Origin: Caulobacter hibisci
GTDB lineage: Bacteria; Pseudomonadota; Alphaproteobacteria; Caulobacterales; Caulobacteraceae
Reading direction: 5' to 3'
Assembly (NCBI RefSeq): GCF_016135805.1
Contig: NZ_JADWOX010000015.1
Location: 1-64,000, forward strand
DNA length: 64,000 nt
In this document: positions 1 to 8,546 of the stretch, in pieces
Layout of the letters: every line of letters begins with the position of its first letter
Position numbering within the stretch: position 1 is the stretch's first letter
Notes under the pieces: generated by a model
Database searches by the model: none
The model's input: the letters and a program-made list of their open reading frames with translations, nothing else
What the model was told of the DNA's origin: nothing
Position numbers and translations under genes: made by a program

Positions 1-52
1 ACCCAACGCCGAGGCCGTGGCCACGGCGCTGGGGGAGGTGGTGGTCGTCTAG
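1..52 (+). CDS. C-terminal end of an unidentified protein (partial)
   Basis: The window opens inside an open frame that reads sixteen codons (PNAEAVATALGEVVVV) and stops at TAG 50-52. The residues are GC3-biased and hydrophobic, as expected for a real Caulobacter-type C-terminus. The next 20 bases lead into an inverted repeat, which fits the end of a transcription unit. Too little is visible to assign a family, and the reading is only a plausible one. Confidence 0.45.
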   Translation, partial: PNAEAVATALGEVVVV

Positions 53-73
53 ACGGCTACCTCAACTCCGAGC

Positions 74-171
74 ATCCCCGCGAAGGCGGGGATCCAAGCT
101 GTCTTTCAGGATGGGTCGCGACAGGCGGCGGGCGCGTCTGACTCGGCTTGGATCCCCGCCTTCGCGGGGAT
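74..171. repeat. Inverted repeat with ~26 bp arms around a 45 bp spacer
   Basis: Positions 74-100 read ATCCCCGCGAAGGCGGGGAT followed by CCAAGCT, and 145-171 carry the reverse complement with one mismatch. Each arm is itself a hairpin (ATCCCCGC/GCGGGGAT). This type of element is common between genes in high-GC proteobacteria. It may terminate transcription of the upstream gene or be a REP-like mobile repeat. No transposase is near. Confidence 0.7.
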
Positions 172-680
172 CTTACGGCTGGGAGGGGAGGCATCTGGTC
201 CCTCTCGCCTGGCCAAGACTCGCCGACTCGCGTCATGCGACGCCGCGCTCTCGGGGTGCGGGCGCCTTGTGGTGGGCGCCGGGCGCAAGCTGGGCGAGCG
301 GCGCGTCGTGGAATGCGCGCTGGGCTTGCGTGAACGGGTGGCGTTGGGCCCGAATGGTCGCAAAAAAGGCATTAAATTGGTATTATGCCTAGCCCTGTCC
401 AATAAGGACAAAATTTCACTAATCGCCTGACTTCATTCGTATTTGTTGCCGATCGCCGATATGCGGCGCGGCTTAGCCCGACAAATTGGGCGCCTAACCG
501 GCAATCTCTGCCGAAATACAAGCAATAGAACGGGTTGCCGGCTTTGACGGCCTTCGCGCCGGCCCCTAGTTTGCCGGTGAGCAGCGAAAAAAGGTCTTTA
601 AATGGTCTGCTCAAAACGGCGCCGCGGGGGAGCGGCGCTAAACGGGCGCGCGCGTCGCGCCGGCTTGAGGGGATAACAAG
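172..680. other. Gene-free region upstream of the first TonB receptor, with candidate operators
   Basis: About 500 bases hold no convincing gene. Base composition drops sharply to AT-rich between about 355 and 450, as expected for a promoter. Two short inverted repeats lie there: GGCAT-N12-ATGCC at 368-389 and TGTCC-N5-GGACA at 396-410. They are candidate operators for the TonB receptor/GH89 operon, perhaps for a LacI- or GntR-type sugar repressor encoded elsewhere. A GAGGGG stretch at 667-672 is the likely ribosome binding site for the gene at 681. Confidence 0.35.
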
Positions 681-3353
681 ATGATCGGTCACAAGCTTAC
701 GAGTTTCCGGCCTGCCGCAAAGCGCAAGGCCTTCGCCCTGGCCCTGCTGGCGGGCGTCAGCTTCGCCGGCGTCGCCGCCGCGCAGGACGCCGCGCCCAGC
801 GAGGCCGTCGACGAGGTGGTGGTCACCGCCTTCCGCAAGAGCCTTGCCACGGCGCTCGACACCAAGCGCAACGACGTGCGGGTGTCGGACGGCATCTCGG
901 CCGAGGACATCGGCAAGTTCCCGTCGGAAAACATCGCTGAAGCCATCCAGCGCATTCCGGGCGTGCAGATCTCCAACATCAACGGTCGCGGCTCGACGAT
1001 CAGCATCCGGGGCCTGGGTCCGCAGTACGCCCTGACCACGGTCAACGGCCAGGCCTTCAAGAGCTCGAACTTCACCGACGGCTTCCGCTACGACGTCATC
1101 CAGACCGAGCTGGCCTCGGGCATCCAGGTCTACAAGTCGCCGACGGCCGACATGGACGCGGGCGGCCTGGCCGGCACCGTCAACATCGACACCGTGCACC
1201 CCTTCAATGTGAAGGGCCGCCAGTTGATCTTCGCCGGCAAGCTGCAGCAGCAGGAGCTGATCGGCGGCGACCCGACCGCCAAGTTCGGCGCGACCTATGT
1301 CGACCACTTCCTGGACGGCAAGCTCGGCGTGTTCCTCGGCGCCGGCTACCAGGAGCTGAAGGACCGCGGCGACTATCTGTGGATGGACCGCTGGACCGTC
1401 GCCAACGGCGTCTACACCCCGGCCCGCCTGCGTTATCGCCGCATCGACCGCGAGACCAAGCGCAGCATGATCAACGGCGCGGTGCAGTTCAAGCCGACCG
1501 ACGACCTGCAGATCGACGCCATCGCCACCTACGCCAAGGACGAGACGACGCAAGAGCTGCACCAGCAGGTCTTCCTGTTCACCACGCCCTCGGCCTCGAA
1601 CGTGGTGACCCTGGCGACCGCCAACAACACCGCCACCAAGGTGCAGGTGAACAACTTCCGGCTGGAGAACAACCACCAGCATGAAGACCGCCCGCAATCG
1701 ACCGGCGCCTTCACGACCAAGGTCCGCTGGACCGGCATCGAGAACTGGGACTTCAGCGGCGTCGCGCACTATTCGCGCGGCCACGCCCTGTTCAACGAAG
1801 AGGCGGCGATCCTCGGCGTCAACATCGGCAGCGCCACGGTCGACATCAGCAACCCGAAGAACGTGGTCTTCACCACCTCGACGCCGCTGAGCGACACGGC
1901 CCAGTACAACACCTCGACGCTTATCCGGAACACCTACCCGAACGGCGCCTTCCGGACGATCGACTCCTACGAGAACGCCGGCCAGTTCGACGCCAAGCGC
2001 TACGTGAACTTCAGCATCCTCGACTCGGTGCAGGTCGGCGCCAAGATCCGCCAGGAAGTGCTCAAGCGCTACGTCGTGCGCCGCGACGGCCAGAACACCA
2101 TCCCGGCCTCGTACTCGCCGACCATGGCCGGCTCGGGCATCACGGTCAGCAACTTCCTCGACGGCGAGGCGACCCTGCCCTCGACCTGGGTGTCGCCGAA
2201 CCTCGACGCCTATCGCGAGGCCCTCAAGGCCCAGGGCGTCACCGTCTACGAAGCCTTCGACCCGGCCGGCAGCTACCGCGTCGAGCGGGACCTGGCCTCG
2301 GTCTACGCCATGGCCAACCTGAAGGGCGAGGTGCTGTCGCGCACCTTCCGCGGTAACGTGGGCGTCCGCAGCGAAAGCACCGACCAGACGGTCAACGGCT
2401 ATGTCGGCGGCGCGGCCAACCCGCTGAACACCGAAGTCAAGCTGGTGGCCGGCACCTACACGACCAAGAAGTCGTACGACAACGTCCTGCCGTCGGCGAA
2501 CTTCAGCTTCGACATCACCGACAACCTGCTGCTGCGCGTCGCCGCGGCCAAGGTGCTGGTGCGTCCGATCATCGACTCCAGCAACCAGCTGGCCACGACG
2601 ATGACCAGCACCACCGACACCACCGGCCACAAGGTCTATACGATCTCGGTCGGCCAGGCCTCGCTGGACCCGATGACCGCCAACCAGCTGGATGTCAGCC
2701 TGGAGTGGTACTACGGCTCGGGCAACGGCCTGTCGGCGGGCTTCTTCTCGAAGAAGGTCAAGAACGGCGTCTACACCTCGACCCTGTGCCCGACCACGTA
2801 CGAGGGCACCTCGCTGACCAAGGACAGCAGCGGCGTCTGCGTCTCGGCCGCCGGCGACACCTACACCATCACCCAGAGCTTCAACGACGCGCGCACCGTT
2901 GACATCCACGGCTACGAGCTGAACTGGCAACAGTCGCTCGACGCCTGGCTGCCGATCGCGGGCTTCGGCCTGATCGCCAACTACACCCACGTCAATCCGG
3001 CGACCTCGGTGACCGGCTTCAAGCTGGCCAACCTGTCGGAGCACACCGCCAACGGCACGGTCTACTGGGAAAACCAGACCTTCAGCGCGCGCCTGTCGGC
3101 CAACTACCGCAGCGCCTATGACCAGACCTCGGTCGAGAGCTTCTTCTCCGGTCCCCTGGGCCACACCGTCGATGCACGCACCCAGTTCGACCTGAACCTG
3201 GGCTACAACATCAACGAGAAGCTCAGCCTGTCGTTCGCGGCGATGAACATCAACAACGCCCAGGAAAAGGCCTATCTCGGCAACGAGAGCCGCTGGCAGA
3301 TGACCTCGGTCACCGGCCCCAGCTACTACCTGTCGTTCCAGTACAAGATGTAA
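681..3353 (+). CDS. TonB-dependent receptor, Caulobacter type
   Basis: This 890-residue outer-membrane receptor has a signal peptide (first ~35 residues, ending AAAQ), a TonB-box-like VDEVVVTAF segment at about 42-50, and a plug domain with the typical motifs DIGKFP, IQRIPGVQI, ISIRGLGPQY and VYKSPTADMDAGGLAGTVNIDT. A C-terminal beta-barrel ends in Phe-Gln-Tyr-Lys-Met. Family members import oligosaccharides or metal chelates using TonB/ExbBD energy. It is followed within 103 bases by a GH89 glycosidase and then an HGSNAT-like acetyltransferase, so I infer the ligand is an alpha-GlcNAc-containing glycan. The substrate is not shown by the sequence itself. Confidence 0.95.
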   Translation: MIGHKLTSFRPAAKRKAFALALLAGVSFAGVAAAQDAAPSEAVDEVVVTAFRKSLATALDTKRNDVRVSDGISAEDIGKFPSENIAEAIQRIPGVQISNINGRGSTISIRGLGPQYALTTVNGQAFKSSNFTDGFRYDVIQTELASGIQVYKSPTADMDAGGLAGTVNIDTVHPFNVKGRQLIFAGKLQQQELIGGDPTAKFGATYVDHFLDGKLGVFLGAGYQELKDRGDYLWMDRWTVANGVYTPARLRYRRIDRETKRSMINGAVQFKPTDDLQIDAIATYAKDETTQELHQQVFLFTTPSASNVVTLATANNTATKVQVNNFRLENNHQHEDRPQSTGAFTTKVRWTGIENWDFSGVAHYSRGHALFNEEAAILGVNIGSATVDISNPKNVVFTTSTPLSDTAQYNTSTLIRNTYPNGAFRTIDSYENAGQFDAKRYVNFSILDSVQVGAKIRQEVLKRYVVRRDGQNTIPASYSPTMAGSGITVSNFLDGEATLPSTWVSPNLDAYREALKAQGVTVYEAFDPAGSYRVERDLASVYAMANLKGEVLSRTFRGNVGVRSESTDQTVNGYVGGAANPLNTEVKLVAGTYTTKKSYDNVLPSANFSFDITDNLLLRVAAAKVLVRPIIDSSNQLATTMTSTTDTTGHKVYTISVGQASLDPMTANQLDVSLEWYYGSGNGLSAGFFSKKVKNGVYTSTLCPTTYEGTSLTKDSSGVCVSAAGDTYTITQSFNDARTVDIHGYELNWQQSLDAWLPIAGFGLIANYTHVNPATSVTGFKLANLSEHTANGTVYWENQTFSARLSANYRSAYDQTSVESFFSGPLGHTVDARTQFDLNLGYNINEKLSLSFAAMNINNAQEKAYLGNESRWQMTSVTGPSYYLSFQYKM

Positions 3354-3456
3354 CCCCCGATCTCCTCCCCGGAGACGCCGTTCCGTGCGGCGCAACTGCT
3401 GGTCGCCGCCCTCCTGCCGGGCGGCGGCCAGATTTTGTTTCGAGAGAGATGTCCCG

Positions 3457-5766
3457 ATGTCGTTCACGCCCTCGCGTCGCCAGACCCTGAAGCAAGCCCT
3501 GGCCCTGATGGCGGTCTCCGGCGCGCCATCGATGGTCCTGGCCGCAGGCAAGGAGCCGGCCGGCGCGGCGGCGGCGCGGGCGGTGCTGACGCGCCGGTTC
3601 GGGCCGAAGGCGGCGGGCATCCAGCTGGCCCTGACGGCGGGCAAGGGCGGCAAGCCCGGCTACGCGGTCAAGGCGGCCGGCGGCAAGGTGACGATCAGCG
3701 GCGATACGCCGGTGGCCCTGGCCCGCGGCGCCTACGCCTATCTGAAGGACAACGGCGCGGCTTCGGTCAGCTGGGAAGGCGACCGCGTCGCCCTGCCGGC
3801 CCGCCTGCCCGACGCCGACACCGGCCGGGTCGAAAGCCCCTTCTCCCATCGCGCCTATCTGAACACCTGCACCTACGGCTACACCACGCCCTGGTGGGGC
3901 TGGGACCGCTGGACCCGCGAGATCGACTGGATGGCGGTGCACGGCGTCGACATGCCGCTGGCCATGGAAGGCCAGGAATATGTCTGGCGGGCCCTGTGGC
4001 GCGAGTTCGGGCTGAGCGAGGCCGAACTGGCCGACTACTTCTCCGGCGCGGCGTTCACGCCCTGGCACCGGATGGGCAATATCGAGGGCTACGCCGCCCC
4101 GCTGCCGACCGCCTGGATCGACAAGAAGAAGGACCTGCAGGTCAAGATCCTGTCGCGCATGCGGGGCCTGGGCATGACGCCGATCCTGCCGGCCTTCGGC
4201 GGCTATGTGCCCAAGGCCTTCGCGGCCAAGCACCCGCAGGCCAGGATCTATCGCATGCGGCCGTGGGAAGGCTTCCACGAGACCTATTGGCTGGACCCGG
4301 CCGATCCGCTGTTCGCCAGGATCGCGGGGCGGTTCCTGGCGCTCTACACGGAGACCTATGGGGCGGGGACCTACTACCTCGCCGACTCCTTCAACGAGAT
4401 GCTGCCGCCGATCAACGCCGACGGCGCCGACGCGCGCGACGCGGCCTATGGCGACGGCACGGCCAACACCTCGGCGACCAAGACCAAGGTTGAGGTCGAT
4501 CCGGCGCTGAAGGCCAGGCGCCTGGCCGCTTATGGCAAGGCCATCTACGACTCCATCCGCCAGAGCCGTCCGGACGCGGTGTGGGTGATGCAGGGCTGGC
4601 TGTTCGGGGCCGACAGCCACTTCTGGGATCCGGCCGCGATCGGCGCCTATCTCAGCCTGGTGCCGGACGAGAAGCTGATGATCCTCGACATCGGCAACGA
4701 CCGCTATCCCGACGTCTGGAAGAACGCCAAGGCCTTCGGCGGCAAGCCGTGGATCTACGGTTACGTCCATAACTACGGCGGCAGCAACCCGGTCTATGGC
4801 GACCTCGACTACTACCGCCGCGACATCGCCGCCGTGGCCGCCAGCGGCGAGACCGGCAAGCTGTCGGGCTTTGGCATGTTCCCGGAAGGCCTGCACAACA
4901 ATTCGATCGTCTACGAGGCGGTCTACGACCTGGCCTGGAACGACGGCGGGGCCTCGACGGGCGCCTGGCTGTCGAGCCGGTCGAAGGCCCGCTATGGCAA
5001 GACCTCGCCGCAGCTGGACGCGGCTATGGGCCTGCTGGTGCAGGGCGCCTATTCGACCCGCTACTGGTCCTCGCGCTGGTGGAAGAGCAAGGCGGGCGCC
5101 TATCTGTTCTTCAAGCGGCCGACGGCGACCATCGGCGAGTTCCCGGGCCATCCGGGCGACCGCGCCAAGCTGGATGCGGCGGTACGGGCGCTGAGCGGCC
5201 TGGCGCCGGGCTACGCCAAGGAAAAGCTGTTCGTGCTCGACCTGGTCGATGCGGCGCGGCAGCTGGCCAGCCTGGAGATCGACGTCCAGCTGCAGGCCGC
5301 CGTCGCGGCCTATCGCAAGGGCGATGCGGCCGCCGGCGACGCGGCTCGCGGCAAGGTGCAGGATCTGGCGCTGGCGGTCGACGCCCTGCTGGGCGTGCAG
5401 CCCGAGACCCTGGCCACCTGGATCGACGACGCCCGCGCCTATGGCGACACGCCCGCCGACAAGGCGACCTATGTGAGCAACGCAAAGGCCCAGGTGACGG
5501 TGTGGGGCGGGGAGGGCAACCTCAACGACTACGCCTCCAAGGCCTGGCAGGGGCTCTATGCCGACTTCTACCTGCCGCGCTGGAGCCGCTTCCTCGACGC
5601 CCTGAAGGCCGCAGGAACCGGTCCGTTCGACGAGGCGGCCGTGGTCAAGGACGGGATCGTCTGGGAAAAGGCCTGGGTGGCCGCCGACGTCGCCTATCGC
5701 CGGACGCCGCCGGCCGATCCCGTCGCCGGGGTCAGGGCGCTGATCGCGCGCATCGACCGGGCCTGA
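3457..5766 (+). CDS. Alpha-N-acetylglucosaminidase, GH89 (NAGLU-like)
   Basis: This 769-residue enzyme removes terminal alpha-linked N-acetylglucosamine, by analogy with human NAGLU (743 residues). The N-terminus carries a twin-arginine-type signal (SRRQTLK, then a hydrophobic stretch to about residue 27), so it is probably exported to the periplasm. GH89 signatures include GYTTPWWGWDRW, DMPLAMEGQE and WHRMGNIEG. Glu314 in DSFNEMLPP and Glu477 in MFPEGLHNN match the two catalytic glutamates of the family (E316 and E446 in human NAGLU, from memory). The ATG at 3457 follows a CGAGAGAG ribosome site; an upstream in-frame start lacks a signal peptide. The next gene starts 17 bases downstream, suggesting an operon. 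Confidence 0.93.
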   Translation: MSFTPSRRQTLKQALALMAVSGAPSMVLAAGKEPAGAAAARAVLTRRFGPKAAGIQLALTAGKGGKPGYAVKAAGGKVTISGDTPVALARGAYAYLKDNGAASVSWEGDRVALPARLPDADTGRVESPFSHRAYLNTCTYGYTTPWWGWDRWTREIDWMAVHGVDMPLAMEGQEYVWRALWREFGLSEAELADYFSGAAFTPWHRMGNIEGYAAPLPTAWIDKKKDLQVKILSRMRGLGMTPILPAFGGYVPKAFAAKHPQARIYRMRPWEGFHETYWLDPADPLFARIAGRFLALYTETYGAGTYYLADSFNEMLPPINADGADARDAAYGDGTANTSATKTKVEVDPALKARRLAAYGKAIYDSIRQSRPDAVWVMQGWLFGADSHFWDPAAIGAYLSLVPDEKLMILDIGNDRYPDVWKNAKAFGGKPWIYGYVHNYGGSNPVYGDLDYYRRDIAAVAASGETGKLSGFGMFPEGLHNNSIVYEAVYDLAWNDGGASTGAWLSSRSKARYGKTSPQLDAAMGLLVQGAYSTRYWSSRWWKSKAGAYLFFKRPTATIGEFPGHPGDRAKLDAAVRALSGLAPGYAKEKLFVLDLVDAARQLASLEIDVQLQAAVAAYRKGDAAAGDAARGKVQDLALAVDALLGVQPETLATWIDDARAYGDTPADKATYVSNAKAQVTVWGGEGNLNDYASKAWQGLYADFYLPRWSRFLDALKAAGTGPFDEAAVVKDGIVWEKAWVAADVAYRRTPPADPVAGVRALIARIDRA

Positions 5767-5783
5767 AGGGGGAAGACACAGCC

Positions 5784-6899
5784 ATGACGACCAAGCCCGC
5801 CCCCCGTTTCCTGTCGCTGGACGTGTTCCGCGGCCTGACGGTCTGCCTGATGATCGTCGTCAACACCGCCGGTCCAGGCGCCAAGGCGTTCACCCAGCTG
5901 GTCCACGCCCCGTGGTTCGGCTTCACGGCGGCCGACGCGGTGTTTCCGTCGTTCCTGTTCGCCGTCGGCTGCTCGATGGCGTTCGCGTTCTCGCGGCCGA
6001 TCCCGCTGCCGGCCTTCAGCGCCAAGGTGCTCAAGCGCACGGCGCTGATCTTCCTGCTCGGCTTCCTGATGTACTGGTTCCCGTTCGTGCACCACGTGGA
6101 CGGGCACTGGGCGCTGGCGCCGTTCTCGCAGACCCGGGTGATGGGCGTGATGCAGCGGATCGCCCTGTGCTACCTGATCGCCGCCTTCGCCGCGCGGTTC
6201 CTGTCGCCGCGCTGGATCCTGGCGCTGTGCGCGGGCCTGCTGCTGGGTTACTGGGCGATCCTGCTGGGCTTTGGCGACGGCGATCCCTATTCCAAGCTCG
6301 GCAACGCCGGGACCAAGCTCGACCTGCTGATCGTCGGCCGCGACCACCTCTATCGCAAGGACGGCGGCTTCGATCCGGAAGGGCTGCTGGGCACGCTGCC
6401 GTCGACCGTCAACGTGCTGGCCGGCTACCTTGCCGCCCGCGCCCTGCGGCAGGCGACCGACACCCGCAAGACCCTGGTGCGAATGGCGGGCCTGGGCGCG
6501 GTGCTGATCCTGGCGGCCCTGGCCTGGAACCCCTGGTTCCCGATCGCCAAGAAGCTGTGGACCGGCCCCTTCGTGCTGCTGACCGTGGGCATCGACCTGC
6601 TGGTCCTGGCCGCCCTGACGGCGGTGCTCGAAGGCCGCGAGCCCAATGCTGGCACCCGCCTCTTCCAGGTGTTCGGCCTCAATCCGCTGGTGATCTACCT
6701 GTTCTCGGAGCTGTTCGTGGTGACGCTGAACCAGTTCGCGATCGGCGGCGTCGGGCCGTACGAGTGGGTGGGCGTTCATGTGTTCCAGGCGGTCGCGCCG
6801 GGGGCGGTGGGCTCGCTGCTGTGCGCGGTGGCCTACATGCTGGTGTGCTGGCTGCTGGGCTGGGTGATGTATCGGAAGAACTGGGTGGTGAAGCTGTAG
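5784..6899 (+). CDS. Heparan-alpha-glucosaminide N-acetyltransferase-like membrane protein (HGSNAT/NagX family)
   Basis: This 371-residue integral membrane protein belongs to the DUF1624/DUF5009 (COG4299) acyltransferases, which include lysosomal HGSNAT and bacterial NagX. N-terminal LSLDVFRGLTVCLMIVVN, the LVHAPWFGFTAADAVFP segment and DHLYRKDGGFDPEGLLGTLPS align well with human HGSNAT. His41 sits where the proposed acetyl-accepting histidine of HGSNAT (H269) lies. About ten hydrophobic segments follow. Family knowledge says HGSNAT moves an acetyl group from cytosolic acetyl-CoA onto glucosamine on the other side of the membrane. Here it lies 17 bases after a GH89 glycosidase, the enzyme that would act next. 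The exact acceptor is inferred. Confidence 0.85.
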   Translation: MTTKPAPRFLSLDVFRGLTVCLMIVVNTAGPGAKAFTQLVHAPWFGFTAADAVFPSFLFAVGCSMAFAFSRPIPLPAFSAKVLKRTALIFLLGFLMYWFPFVHHVDGHWALAPFSQTRVMGVMQRIALCYLIAAFAARFLSPRWILALCAGLLLGYWAILLGFGDGDPYSKLGNAGTKLDLLIVGRDHLYRKDGGFDPEGLLGTLPSTVNVLAGYLAARALRQATDTRKTLVRMAGLGAVLILAALAWNPWFPIAKKLWTGPFVLLTVGIDLLVLAALTAVLEGREPNAGTRLFQVFGLNPLVIYLFSELFVVTLNQFAIGGVGPYEWVGVHVFQAVAPGAVGSLLCAVAYMLVCWLLGWVMYRKNWVVKL

Positions 6900-6904
6900 G
6901 GGCG

Positions 6905-7046
6905 ACTCCCTCTCCCATGGGGAGAGGGTCGGGGTGAGGGGGTACGCCGCCCGCCGGCGTGCCGGCACGCCGTCAAACCTCGTAACCACTCACCCTCCCA
7001 CCGCTTCGCGGCGGGCCCCTCCCTCTCTCTAAGAGAGAGGGTTTTT
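6905..7046. terminator. Long inverted repeat; terminator after the acetyltransferase gene
   Basis: The spacer has two G/C hairpins facing each other: CCCTCTCC/GGAGAGGG at 6908-6928 and CCCTCTCT/AGAGAGGG at 7021-7041. The second is followed directly by TTTTTC, a standard intrinsic terminator in the rightward direction. The outer parts (GGTGAGGGGGTACGCC and CGTAACCACTCACCCTCCC) also pair partly. The same style of repeat recurs elsewhere in the window. Confidence 0.7.
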
Positions 7047-7955
7047 CTACACCGCCCCCGCCGCCGCGCTCTCGGCATAGCCCCGCAAGCGCGCGGCGAT
7101 GACCTCGCCCACGGCTTCGGCCGCGGGGCGCTGGGGGAAGTGGGTGCGCCAGACGATGCGGATGGTGCGGCCGGCGCTGGCTGACAGCGGCCGCAGGACG
7201 ATGCCGGCGTCCTGGGCGACGCCCGAGGCCAGGCCCGGGATCAGGGTGGTGCCGTAGCCGGCGGCGACCATGTTGAGCAGGGTCGAGAGGCTGGAGGCGC
7301 GCAGGGCCGCGCCCAGGGCCGTGGTGCTCTTGCCGCAGGCCTCCAGCGCCTGGTCGCGCAGGCAGTGGCCCTCGGCCAGCACCAGGATGTCACGGGCCAG
7401 GTCGGTCTCGGCGATGGTCTCGCGGCCGGCCAGCGGATGGTCCGGCGGCAGGGCGGCCAGGAACGGCTCGGCGAACAGGGCGCGACCGTCGAGGTCGGGC
7501 GCGGCCTCGTCGGTGGCCAGCAGGATGGCGTCCAGCTCGTGGGCGCGCAGGCGTTCCAGCAGGGCGGCGGTCTGGTCTTCCCAGGGTTCGAGATCCAGCG
7601 AGGGCAGAGCCTCGCGCAGCGGCGCGAACACCAGCGGCAGCAGGTAGGGGGCCAGGGTCGGGATGATGCCCAGGCGGAAGCGGCCGGCCATCGGGTCGCG
7701 CAGGTTTCGGGCTGTGGCCAGCACCGCCTCACCGGCCGTTACCGCCGTGCGGGCGTGGCCGAGCAACTGGCGGCAGGCGGCGGTGGGGGCGGCGGTCTTG
7801 CTGGTGCGCTCGAACAAGGTGACGCCCAGGAGCTCCTCCAGCTTGCGGATCTGCACCGACAGGGTGGGCTGGCTGACGCCGCAGGCGCGGGCCGCGCGGC
7901 CGAAATGCTCGTGCTCGGCCACGGCCAGCAGATAGCGCAGGTCACGCAGGTTCAT
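7047..7955 (-). CDS. oxyR: OxyR, peroxide-sensing LysR-type regulator
   Basis: This 302-residue LysR-family protein has an N-terminal helix-turn-helix (about 1-60, with ACGVSQPTLSVQIRKLE). Its ligand domain holds the OxyR redox motif GHCLRDQALEAC, with Cys198 and Cys207 matching E. coli Cys199 and Cys208. The pair forms a disulfide on exposure to hydrogen peroxide, turning the protein into an activator of catalase and related genes. A gggaggg ribosome site precedes the ATG. An ATAG-N7-CTAT site lies 12 bases upstream, which fits autoregulation. A Fur-like gene is transcribed divergently. Confidence 0.95.
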   Translation of the reverse strand: MNLRDLRYLLAVAEHEHFGRAARACGVSQPTLSVQIRKLEELLGVTLFERTSKTAAPTAACRQLLGHARTAVTAGEAVLATARNLRDPMAGRFRLGIIPTLAPYLLPLVFAPLREALPSLDLEPWEDQTAALLERLRAHELDAILLATDEAAPDLDGRALFAEPFLAALPPDHPLAGRETIAETDLARDILVLAEGHCLRDQALEACGKSTTALGAALRASSLSTLLNMVAAGYGTTLIPGLASGVAQDAGIVLRPLSASAGRTIRIVWRTHFPQRPAAEAVGEVIAARLRGYAESAAAGAV

Positions 7956-7964
7956 GGTCCCTCC

Positions 7965-7983
7965 CGATAGGAAGAGCCTATCG
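7965..7983. promoter_or_regulatory. oxyR: Candidate OxyR operator (ATAG-N7-CTAT)
   Basis: CGATAGG-AAGAG-CCTATCG is a perfect 7-5-7 inverted repeat. It contains ATAG-N7-CTAT (7967-7981), the half-site spacing of the classic OxyR consensus. After another 7 bases an ATTG replaces the expected next ATAG, so the second half-site is degenerate. It lies just upstream of the oxyR start codon and within the divergent promoter region shared with the Fur-like gene. Confidence 0.65.
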
Positions 7984-8114
7984 CAACCATTGGACTTCGG
8001 CGCTTCTATTCAACCTGGGTTTGCGAGATGGTCGCCCCAGAGTTCGGGCGTGGGAGCCAGGCTGCGACGTCGAAAGATCGCGGCCGTTTCCCTCGCCCAG
8101 GGAGGACGCCCTGG

Positions 8115-8546
8115 ATGCCCCATGCCGTGGACGCCGTCCTGCAGGACGCGTTGCGCCGGGCGGGACTGCCGTGCCGTGGCGCGGCGCCCCGGCTGCTGGC
8201 GCTGCTGCGCGCGTCGGAAGAAACCCACCTGACCGCGCCCGAGATCGCCGACCTTGCCGCCGAGGCGGGCCTGTCGCTGGCCCCTGCCGACCTGGCCCGC
8301 CAGCTGGAGGCGTTCGCCGACCACGGCCTGGTCAGCCGCCTGCCGACGACCGGCGGCGAGCCGGTGTTCGACACCCAGCCCGAGCCGCATTTCCATCTGG
8401 TCTATGAGGAGACGGCGCGGATCGTCGACCTGCACGTCTCGCCCGAGACCCTGCTGGCCATGCTCCGGGACGCCCTGGCGCGGCGTCCCGGCGGGGTGGA
8501 GGTGATGGTGGTGTTCCGCCGCGAGGAGGACGGACCGGCGTCCTAG
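8115..8546 (+). CDS. Fur-family regulator, atypical
   Basis: This 143-residue protein has the Fur layout: a winged helix (about 20-85, with THLTAPEIADLAAEAG, then ADHGLVSRLPTTGGEPVFDT) and a dimerisation/metal part starting at HFHLVYEETARIVDL. His92 and His94 match the HxH of Fur proteins. Both CxxC structural zinc motifs are absent, and the usual ATVYR recognition helix is replaced by APADLARQL. Metal choice and DNA target are therefore uncertain; an Irr- or Fur-like role is possible. GGAGG lies 9 bases before the ATG. It is divergent from oxyR and shares a CTAG stop overlap with the convergent downstream gene. Confidence 0.8.
   Translation: MPHAVDAVLQDALRRAGLPCRGAAPRLLALLRASEETHLTAPEIADLAAEAGLSLAPADLARQLEAFADHGLVSRLPTTGGEPVFDTQPEPHFHLVYEETARIVDLHVSPETLLAMLRDALARRPGGVEVMVVFRREEDGPAS

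Noticed and set aside
74..171. Possible CRISPR or insertion-sequence end
   Set aside because: There are only two facing arms with one spacer, no regular direct repeats, no cas gene and no transposase.
372..3653. 1093-codon open frame on the minus strand opposite the first TonB receptor
   Set aside because: It is a GC-skew shadow. The residues are low-complexity Arg/Val/Gly/Asp without family motifs, while the plus strand encodes an intact receptor. Other long antisense frames over alaS, icd, recA, and the kinases were dropped for the same reason.
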